DNA from: JABMQW01 sp964439935
Lineage (GTDB): Bacteria; Fidelibacterota; Marinisomatia; Marinisomatales; TCS56
NCBI GenBank assembly: GCA_964439935.1
Contig: CAYTPW010000009.1
Location: 62,001 to 126,000, forward strand
DNA length: 64,000 bases
Reading direction: 5' to 3'
Positions within the stretch are counted from its first letter, which is position 1. Each line of letters starts with the position of its first letter. The notes beneath the pieces are model-generated. The model was not told where the DNA came from and did no database searches. It saw only the letters and a program-made list of their open reading frames with translations. Positions 55,113 through 62,400 of this stretch are shown here, in pieces. The translations under genes were made by a program, and so were the position numbers.

Positions 55113-57616
55113 TACTTTTTACCCTTTCCTTGAGTCCCTGGCTTACCTGCTGACACGTCGATCCTTTTTAAGCTGGCGTATCGAATAGGTTCATCCAGCC
55201 TGGTCAGCAGCGCATTGACCTCTGCCTTGAGTTCCCGCACCCGGTCTTCTCTTCCCAAGGTCACCTCATGCCATCGGTGTAATTCATCTAGTTGCTTTCG
55301 GAGCTCTTCTTCAGCTTTTTTCTGCTTTGTGATATTTTTAGCACTTGCCCAAACATGGGTTAATATCCCATTTTTAATCATCCCGAACCAGTTATTAAGT
55401 CCGTAGAATTCACTACCATCAAGCAAGATTTCACGCTGCCCAAAGTTATCGAACGTATAGTTATTATTGATAAATTTAATAAAGTTATCATCGGCTGTAT
55501 CGCTAGACGAAACAAGCTCCTTATACTTCTTACCGACCACCTCTTCTTTGTGCTTAAATCCGAATGATTCCCAGCTTGCCCTATTCGATTCGATACATAC
55601 TGATTCATAGAGCATTGCTACCTGCGCTTCAACAGGCAGGTCTGTTCTCATACCTTCTGGTACCTGCCAACACGATATTACATCACTTGTGGCCTCTATG
55701 AAATCAGCATATCGCATCTGTGTTTCTTGAAGCTCTTTTTCAATCTTCTTACGTTCAGTTACATCCTGGATATGGCCTATCAATTTGATAATCTCACCCT
55801 GATCATTAAAAAACATCCGATTCGATCCCTCAATGTATCTGATCTCCCCATCGGATTTGACAATGCGATATTTAAACTTACGGGGTTTCTTCTCAGCCAG
55901 CATCTCTTCCATGGATTTTTGCACTTTCTCTTGATCATCGGGATGAAAGACTTTGAATACGGTTTCTAATTGACCATCGTAGTCATCCAATGCGATTCCG
56001 TAGATCTCCAAAGCATTAGTTGAGTAAGTGACATGGTTAGTTGCCAGATCCCATTCCCAACTACCCATCCCAGCAACCTTTTCGGCAGTTTCTAACATAG
56101 AATGAGAGTGGTATAACTCTGCTTCAGCTTTTTTACGGTCGGTAATATCAGTATGCGTCCCAACAATCCGCGAAGGATCTCCATTATCATCACGTTTTAT
56201 AATCTTTACTCTGGCACGAATCCACATCCAATTGCCATCTTTGCGTTTAAAACGGAATTCTTCATCGTATTTGGGGATTTTTCCTGCTAAATAATCATTG
56301 ACAATATTCTCAAGAAGTAAATAATCCTCTGGGTGCACACGCTTAACCCATTCAGCAAAAGTGCCTGGAAACTCATTTGGTTCATAGCCTGCCATTGTAT
56401 AGTAACGTGAATCGAAAAAAATATCATTTGTCGGAACATCCCAGTCGTAATATCCATCATTGTTTACTGCCAGAGCCATATCATTTCTTTCTTCGCTTTT
56501 CTCTAGAGCTTTGCGTACCTGCTTGCGTTTGGTTATATCACGCCAGAGAGAGCGACTGCTCAGTATCTTTCCATTCATATCCCTGATAGCAGAGACATTG
56601 AGACTGACATCCAGTTTGGAGCCGTCTTTGAGCATTAGTATTAATTCTATATCATGAACAACACCAGTTTCCACAAACGATTGGAAAGCCTTTTGGACAT
56701 CTTCCATACAATCAGGATGATACATGTCAAATACCTTCCGGCCAATAATTTCAGATTTGTCATAACCTAGGGTATCTACAACAGCCTGGTTGCATCTTAG
56801 AATATTAGCAGTTTCAGCGTCCACTGAGATATACATGTCAGGAGCGTTCTCATAAAAATCTTCGTATTTAGCGGCCAGCATTATGCGTTCTTTTGAGGAA
56901 TTGGTAATTCGTTGTGCTGTTACTACAATTGCCCCGAGGCCAATAATCCAGAGAAATCCTAGTCCTGATAGCAGACCAATTATATTGTTACGGGCATCAC
57001 TCAACATACTACTTACAGGCACTGATACGCTTACTCCACCCCGCACATCCCCTAGTTTATAACCTTGGTGAGAGTGGCATTTCAGACATCCTTCCTGGAC
57101 ATACATGGGTCGCATGAACCGTAAGAATTTCTCACCATCAAGGTCATTAAACTCAAGCACTTCCTCAGTTCCGGACTCGAAAGCATGTAGTGCTTTGGTT
57201 TCCCAATCGTCCGCTGCATTTTCAGGACGTAGGGGATTAAGACTAGTAATATGTCCCTTTATCCCATATCGAATGCCGTGTTCTTCAATGATCTGCCTAA
57301 GCATGTAGGCTGGATTCAGCAGAGTTAGTTTCTTACCAGAAGGTGTTGTGATATCCCGCTCTGGAACATGGGACAGATAAGGATTTGGTGGCGTGTTTTC
57401 GGTCTGGGGTACATACACTCCCCCATGGGTTGCAGCCCAGAACCTGTATGCTTGGTCCTTGTCAAAATTGGAAAGTGCTGTGGCAGAAGCTCTTTCCCAA
57501 ACGATACGGTTTAAATTCCTTATCCCCAGATAGCTCATAACTGCAATTACGAGTGTCCAGATTATTCCAATTGCCAAAGCCCTGTGCCATGTCGATCTCA
57601 GGTCGCTTCCTAACAT
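55112..57616 (-). CDS. membrane haem-sensor (DUF3365/Tll0287-like) multi-PAS protein lacking a kinase domain
   Basis: 834 residues; GGGAGG lies seven bases before the ATG. Transmembrane helices at about 13-32 and 210-235 flank a periplasmic domain of the DUF3365/Tll0287 type with one CXXCH-type haem site (C177, C180, H181 in EGCLKCHSHQGY). Four PAS units follow (near 245, 380, 510 and 635). The last is the WQVPEGMRTDLP variant also found in the next gene. The protein ends with a short coiled coil (about 770-810) and a basic tail, and has no histidine kinase or cyclase domain. It probably senses redox state or a gas through haem and acts through the coupled kinase. Confidence 0.9.
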   Translation of the reverse strand: MLGSDLRSTWHRALAIGIIWTLVIAVMSYLGIRNLNRIVWERASATALSNFDKDQAYRFWAATHGGVYVPQTENTPPNPYLSHVPERDITTPSGKKLTLLNPAYMLRQIIEEHGIRYGIKGHITSLNPLRPENAADDWETKALHAFESGTEEVLEFNDLDGEKFLRFMRPMYVQEGCLKCHSHQGYKLGDVRGGVSVSVPVSSMLSDARNNIIGLLSGLGFLWIIGLGAIVVTAQRITNSSKERIMLAAKYEDFYENAPDMYISVDAETANILRCNQAVVDTLGYDKSEIIGRKVFDMYHPDCMEDVQKAFQSFVETGVVHDIELILMLKDGSKLDVSLNVSAIRDMNGKILSSRSLWRDITKRKQVRKALEKSEERNDMALAVNNDGYYDWDVPTNDIFFDSRYYTMAGYEPNEFPGTFAEWVKRVHPEDYLLLENIVNDYLAGKIPKYDEEFRFKRKDGNWMWIRARVKIIKRDDNGDPSRIVGTHTDITDRKKAEAELYHSHSMLETAEKVAGMGSWEWDLATNHVTYSTNALEIYGIALDDYDGQLETVFKVFHPDDQEKVQKSMEEMLAEKKPRKFKYRIVKSDGEIRYIEGSNRMFFNDQGEIIKLIGHIQDVTERKKIEKELQETQMRYADFIEATSDVISCWQVPEGMRTDLPVEAQVAMLYESVCIESNRASWESFGFKHKEEVVGKKYKELVSSSDTADDNFIKFINNNYTFDNFGQREILLDGSEFYGLNNWFGMIKNGILTHVWASAKNITKQKKAEEELRKQLDELHRWHEVTLGREDRVRELKAEVNALLTRLDEPIRYASLKRIDVSAGKPGTQGKGKK

Positions 57617-58042
57617 GGATCTGCCTCCCTTGTCACTGAATAATTTTAAGATGTGTTACTGAATATATAAGATAATAAAACGAAGTTTTAATACACAGAT
57701 TCATATCCAAAATATACATGATCAGAGCCAAAATAATCTATTTTACCTTATAATCAATTCACAGAACTCATGATTAATAATAATCAGTAATTATGACAGA
57801 TGAAGATAAAATAATCGTATATTTTTTGAGGTTGTCGAAATTGTAGGGTACTTATAAGTCGATGCTATTTGATTGGAATTTATGTGCACCGCATCTATAC
57901 AACGATTTAATTAGTAATCCTCGTCGGTCATTTAACAATAAAGTTTATGGTATACCACAAATCCGTATCCCAAATTCAACCTAAAACGGTCTTTAACGGT
58001 CAATTCTGGCAGATTTGTGCATATATATTCGAGTAGAATAAA
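57617..58042. other. intergenic region upstream of the PAS-sensor operon
   Basis: About 425 bp. Near 57675-57695 a small dyad (TAAAAC-GAA-GTTTTA) lies roughly 60-80 nt before the sensor start and could be an operator. A region around 57880-57975 shares the degenerate GTGCACCGCA/TACAACG/CCGTATCCC block with 48085-48190. No gene is visible. Confidence 0.45.
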
Positions 58043-58070
58043 AAAACCCATTTCGTCAAAAATGGGTTTT
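58043..58070 (-). terminator. Rho-independent terminator, likely of tRNA-Ser
   Basis: AAAACCCATTT (58043-58053) and AAATGGGTTTT (58060-58070) form an 11-bp stem with a six-base loop. On the minus strand it is followed by TTTATTC, continuing a run of seven Ts, so it works best for the tRNA-Ser transcript that ends 120 nt upstream. It may also act in the plus direction. Confidence 0.8.
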
Positions 58071-58108
58071 ATCGTCAGTGGAGAGGGAGGTGATAACTAC
58101 GTACTTCG

Positions 58109-58131
58109 GGACTTCGTCGTGTAAAATTCGA
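58109..58131. repeat. 23-bp repeat downstream of tRNA-Ser, exact copy at 38537-38559
   Basis: GGACTTCGTCGTGTAAAATT followed by CGA is identical at both places. Both copies lie about 60-120 bp downstream (minus direction) of tRNA-Ser sequence, one intact and one a fragment. Nearby partly matching segments (GGCCTGC...ACCCGAAG...CGAT) indicate a longer diverged duplication of the tRNA-downstream region. Confidence 0.85.
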
Positions 58132-58189
58132 TTTTACAACCAGGATGGCCTGCAACCCGAAGACATCGATTTATCGATGCACAGGGAGG

Positions 58190-58277
58190 CGGAGAGGGAG
58201 GGATTCGAACCCCCGATGCCCAATGGGCATGCCGCATTTCGAGTGCGGTGCATTCAGCCAGGCTCTGCCACCTCTCC
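58190..58277 (-). tRNA. tRNA-Ser(CGA)
   Basis: 88 nt on the minus strand fold into a class II tRNA. The acceptor GGAGAGG pairs with CCTCTCC, and the D-arm is GCAGAGCCTGGCTGAATGC. The anticodon stem CCGCA/TGCGG holds the loop CTCGAAA (anticodon CGA). The long variable arm is CATGCCCATTGGGCATC and the T-arm is GGGGGTTCGAATCCCTC. The discriminator is G, and CCA is not encoded (CCT follows). Reads UCG serine codons. The terminator at 58043-58070 lies downstream; tadA lies 80 bp upstream on the same strand. Confidence 0.95.
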
Positions 58278-58357
58278 GGTTCAAGTTGACAAGATAAAGG
58301 GAATCAAGATAAAAGTAATTCGAAGATAATGATTATTTGAGAAAGTGCGGGCGGAAA

Positions 58358-58813
58358 TTACGACTTTCGGCGGTTCAGGAAAAAGTCTTGAATGAGACCT
58401 AGACAGCGTTTCTCCAGAATACCTCCCTTTACGGCTGTTTTGGTCCCAAAACGGGGATCACCGCATAATTGGTATAATGACCCGCAGCAACCCTTTTCTG
58501 CGTCGTAACAGCCAAATATGACCATTTTCAGTCGTGAATTGATGATCGCTCCGGCACACATGGGACAGGGTTCCTTAGTTACATAGAGTTTGCAGTCCTT
58601 CAGGCGCCAATCGGACAGGGTGTTAGCAGCGGCGGTAATTGCCAGGATCTCAGCGTGGGCGGTTGGATCATTGAGGCTTTCAGTCTGATTGTGACCACGA
58701 CCGATAACCTGCTCGTTATGGACAATAATTGCTCCGACCGGGACCTCCCCCCTATCGTATGCCTTCTGCGCTTCACGCAGAGCTTGCTCCATCCTGCGTT
58801 CGTGCTTGTTCAT
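58358..58813 (-). CDS. tadA: tRNA-specific adenosine-34 deaminase TadA
   Basis: 151 residues of the cytidine/deoxycytidylate deaminase fold. The zinc ligands and the proton shuttle are H53 and E55 in TAHAEILAI and C83 and C86 in EPCPMCAGAI, followed by NSRLKMVIFGCYD. TadA converts A34 to inosine in tRNA-Arg(ACG). Length and motif order are standard. The start ATG lies six bases after the stop of the upstream lipoprotein gene, so it is cotranscribed with it. No link to the downstream tRNA-Ser is implied by its known specificity. Confidence 0.95.
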   Translation of the reverse strand: MNKHERRMEQALREAQKAYDRGEVPVGAIIVHNEQVIGRGHNQTESLNDPTAHAEILAITAAANTLSDWRLKDCKLYVTKEPCPMCAGAIINSRLKMVIFGCYDAEKGCCGSLYQLCGDPRFGTKTAVKGGILEKRCLGLIQDFFLNRRKS

Positions 58814-58819
58814 CCGCTA

Positions 58820-59479
58820 TCAGGGTAGTGCCAGCAGGATGCGTAATTCTTCCAGCTTGGCAGCCATGGCTTGACGCCCCAGAACCGTAGCCGTATCAGC
58901 GCTGAAAGTGGCTGACGTATCAACTTCCAAAACAATTGATTCGATATGATCCAAACAGGTCCCGAATTCGCTACGATTGAAATTGGTCGTAGCCAGACTG
59001 AGCCGGATATCGAGATGATTCAGTTCCTCATCATGGCTGAAAGTCCAGGTAGCGGTTTCAGTCGCAATGATATCCGTTATATCGGTTATTAAAGAATCAC
59101 CATACAGAATTGCCAGCGAATCCTGCCCCACCGCCTGGTGAGCGAAGGTCAGTCCGGCCCATAATTCATGCCGGACATTCGCTACTACATCCTTCGGCTG
59201 CGTTAACGGTAAACCACTATTAAAATATAGAACGCTGCTATCCATTTGCACCAGTTTGCCGAAAGCCCAACCAAGGCCGTTAAATCCATCCTGATAGGTC
59301 GAATCGATAGTAATCGCTTCTTTGAACCAGGTATAGCTCTCGGAATAATTACCCAGCTCGTACTGTTCCCAGGCAAAGGCAGTCAATTCCAGATCACTTG
59401 CTTCATGAATTTTCCGGCAACCCGGTATCACCAGGATCAAGATGGCCAGAACTATTAGTATTGATTGTAGATACTTCAT
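58820..59479 (-). CDS. TPR-like lipoprotein
   Basis: 219 residues. A lipobox ends VIPGC (C21), predicting a lipid-anchored periplasmic or surface protein. The mature part is helical with one clear TPR-like pair, AFAWEQYELGNYSESYTWFKEAITIDSTY followed by GFNGLGWAFGKL, and weaker repeats after it. The start ATG overlaps the TGA/TAA of the giant upstream gene by four bases, so both are translationally coupled. TPR lipoproteins of this type often help assemble or anchor outer-membrane and secreted proteins; a role with the upstream Por-secreted protein is a reasonable guess. Confidence 0.85.
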   Translation of the reverse strand: MKYLQSILIVLAILILVIPGCRKIHEASDLELTAFAWEQYELGNYSESYTWFKEAITIDSTYQDGFNGLGWAFGKLVQMDSSVLYFNSGLPLTQPKDVVANVRHELWAGLTFAHQAVGQDSLAILYGDSLITDITDIIATETATWTFSHDEELNHLDIRLSLATTNFNRSEFGTCLDHIESIVLEVDTSATFSADTATVLGRQAMAAKLEELRILLALP

Positions 59480-62400
59480 CGCAGCAACATAATTTTATGT
59501 GTTTTAACAAATTGGTTTCCGGTTTGCATTCGCACAAAATAAATACCAGAGGCCGACGGTACTCCCCTGGCATTACGGCTATCCCAGCGAATTTCATGAT
59601 GACCAATCGGCTGATAGCCATCAAAAAGTTCAATAACCTGGCGACCCAGCAGGTCATAGATAACAATATTCACTTTCTGTTGCGGTCCATCCCTGAAACC
59701 CAGATCATAGGCAATTGTTATCGCCGGGTTGAATGGATTGGGGTAGCTTGATTGCAGAGCCGTTTTCTCCGGAACGTAAATCGTTCGTGGTCCGGTCCTG
59801 AAATAACCCATTTTGGCCGTCCAGGCTACGATCCGATCTTCAACGGTCAAAGTAGGTAATTCCTGCCAGGCGGAACCATCCGAACTGTGGTACAGGGCCA
59901 GATCATCGGCGGCCTTGTTGAAGGCCAGCAACACCGGTGAATTGAAGTCCAGTCCGATCGCACCCAACCGATAAGCTGCCTGCCCTGCCAACTGATATTC
60001 AAACAAAGTCGAGTCAACCATCAATATTGGTTGATCTGCTACTACGGCCCCGCTTTCACCGCTGACCTGCAATAATCCATCGGGACTGGAGCCGGACCAA
60101 CTGGACTTTGAACGGGCCAGCACAACTGTGCCCGCCCGAGTGATTGATGTATCACCCACGATCCCCTGGGCATAAGCTCGAACGGTGAAATCAGCTGCTG
60201 TACTGAAAGTTTTGCGCCCGATATAAGTATAGGCCGCCACAGTATCGAGATTCAGGGTTTCTTCGTCCATAGTGACGATGCACTGAATGGTCTTTTCCAG
60301 AGTATCGCTGACAATCACTTCGAAATGATTGGTAAAGGTAGAATTCTGTACAACAGCAATCGCCAGATGCGGTCGCAATACCCGGATAATATCGAGTACG
60401 AACTGCACTGTGTCGGCAGCATCAGAATCATCGGTGATTATTACCTGGATCAGGGCTGAATCGGACCAGAGCGATTTGGGTGTGAAAACGATCGTATCCC
60501 CCAGATCGGTTGAAACATACTGTGCCTGGCTGATTGTCAGAGAATCCGGATTGGTCAGTGCAGTTACTGTGAAAGTCAGGGCTGTGTCATCTACGTCATA
60601 GGCAAATACACCCAGATCAAATTTGAGAGAATCGTTTTCAAGGATGTTCTGATCGGGAATGGCTGTAAGAACCGGGGAATCATTGCGGGATTCCACCTCA
60701 AGTAAAACAGTATCGAGGCCATTGGCGCTATCCGGGTCACGTACCATAAAGACCAGCCGATGCAGCATCCCAAAATAATTAGAATCGGCTGTAATAATTG
60801 CATAATTCGAATCATTGGATGTTATGATGTCTACCGTCAGCGGGGGATTTGCTGCCCATTCAGCAGCCAGGATTTCGTAACCATATTCATCTTTTTCCAC
60901 AATATCACGATCAGATATAATTTTCTTTAGAGCAACTGGATCTTCGACCATATCATCCGGAGGGTAATTATAGCCAATCTCGGGATAACCGGGATTATTG
61001 ACCGTATCCAGGATAACCACCCGGTACCAATCCATTTCTGATATCAGATTATCTTCATCAGATACGAACGTATCCAGATATACCTGTACCGTTCGCAGAG
61101 AATCTTCCACCAGCACCAGGCTGGTATCACGGAAATCGGCAATCGGTGCATCATTGACCGGTAAGGCGTTCACTACAAAGGTCAGGGTATCAGCAAAGTC
61201 CCAACTATCCTGTACAATAACAGTGAAATCGTAGATTCCAGTGTCCTGTGGCAAAGGTGTCCAGGTAATCACTCCGGTCGTATCAACAGCTGCGGTTGTA
61301 ACAGGTGACCAGCCTTCCCGGTGGATAGTCTCCAGAGCATAAATAAATGAATCACCATTAAGCGTGTTCAAATCAGCATCACTGACAATTAGCGTATCAA
61401 CATATTCCACATCTTCATACACAATGGTAGAATCGACAGTTGTAATCTCCGGTGCTGAATTCTGACGTTCAAATGAAGTTGTACTGTCCGTAGCTGATTG
61501 GTTTCCGGCCACGTCAAAAGCTCTGAGTTTCAAGCGGTAAAGATTGGCATGAGTCAGTGCCAGGGCCGTATCCACACTGGTATCAGTCAAAGCCGATGTC
61601 CAGCTTACAAAATCCGTCCAAACCACCGGACCACCTGTCTCCACTGTCCATTCGTAACGGCCAATCCCGGAGGCGGTTGTGGCATTCGGTTCACTATAAG
61701 CACCCCAAACCAGATGCAGTGAATCCTCGGATATTAAGGTATCCGGGTTGGTGCTGTTCCAGGTTATAAGATCGCCTGCCAGCGGTGGTAGAACATCATA
61801 AATCATTTTCTGGCTACTAACCTGACCAACTCTGAGATTACCGGCCTGATCATATTTTAATACCCTGGTCAGGATCGTATCGCTCTGTTCAAAATCGACC
61901 AGCATTTCATCATTCAATGCAGCAATAACGGTATCAATCTCAACATTAAAAGTTGGTGTTCCGGCAGTGGTCAAAACAGTCGAATCACCGGCAATCGCCC
62001 AAATTGCGGAAGTGTCCATCTTGGCGGGCACTGCAAAAGATAGCAGCGCCATACCACTCATATCAGAAATACCAACCGGCGCAGTTACATCAAGACTATC
62101 ATTGGACCCATTGATCCAGCCGGTAACAATATTACCGGCTACAGCACTGACTGGCCCGGTTGCAAAGAAATCTGGAGGTGTATTATCAACAATAAAGATT
62201 TCATTATCGATATGACTTACAATATCGTTCCCCGCCAGATCCTGTCCAAAAGCAAGAACTGAGATAGTATCACTGTTTTCGATTCCTGTCGGCAAGATAA
62301 TTTCATAGGTCCAGGTACTATCACCATCAGCATTTCCCGAAAAAGTCAAACCCTCGATAGAATCGGTTGAATCGGCATATTGAATATTGAGTACCGGCGC

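Noticed and set aside
38717..58189. Prophage or integrative element with its own machinery
   Set aside because: No integrase, transposase, replication, capsid or conjugation gene is recognisable in this stretch; only the tRNA arrangement hints at past integration, reported as a finding and not as a mobile element.
58078..58329. Plus-strand reading frame across tRNA-Ser (and a similar one at 38612-38866)
   Set aside because: These are the familiar spurious frames produced by the complement of tRNA-Ser genes (GREGFEPP or GRDSNPR type). The region is tRNA or tRNA fragment.
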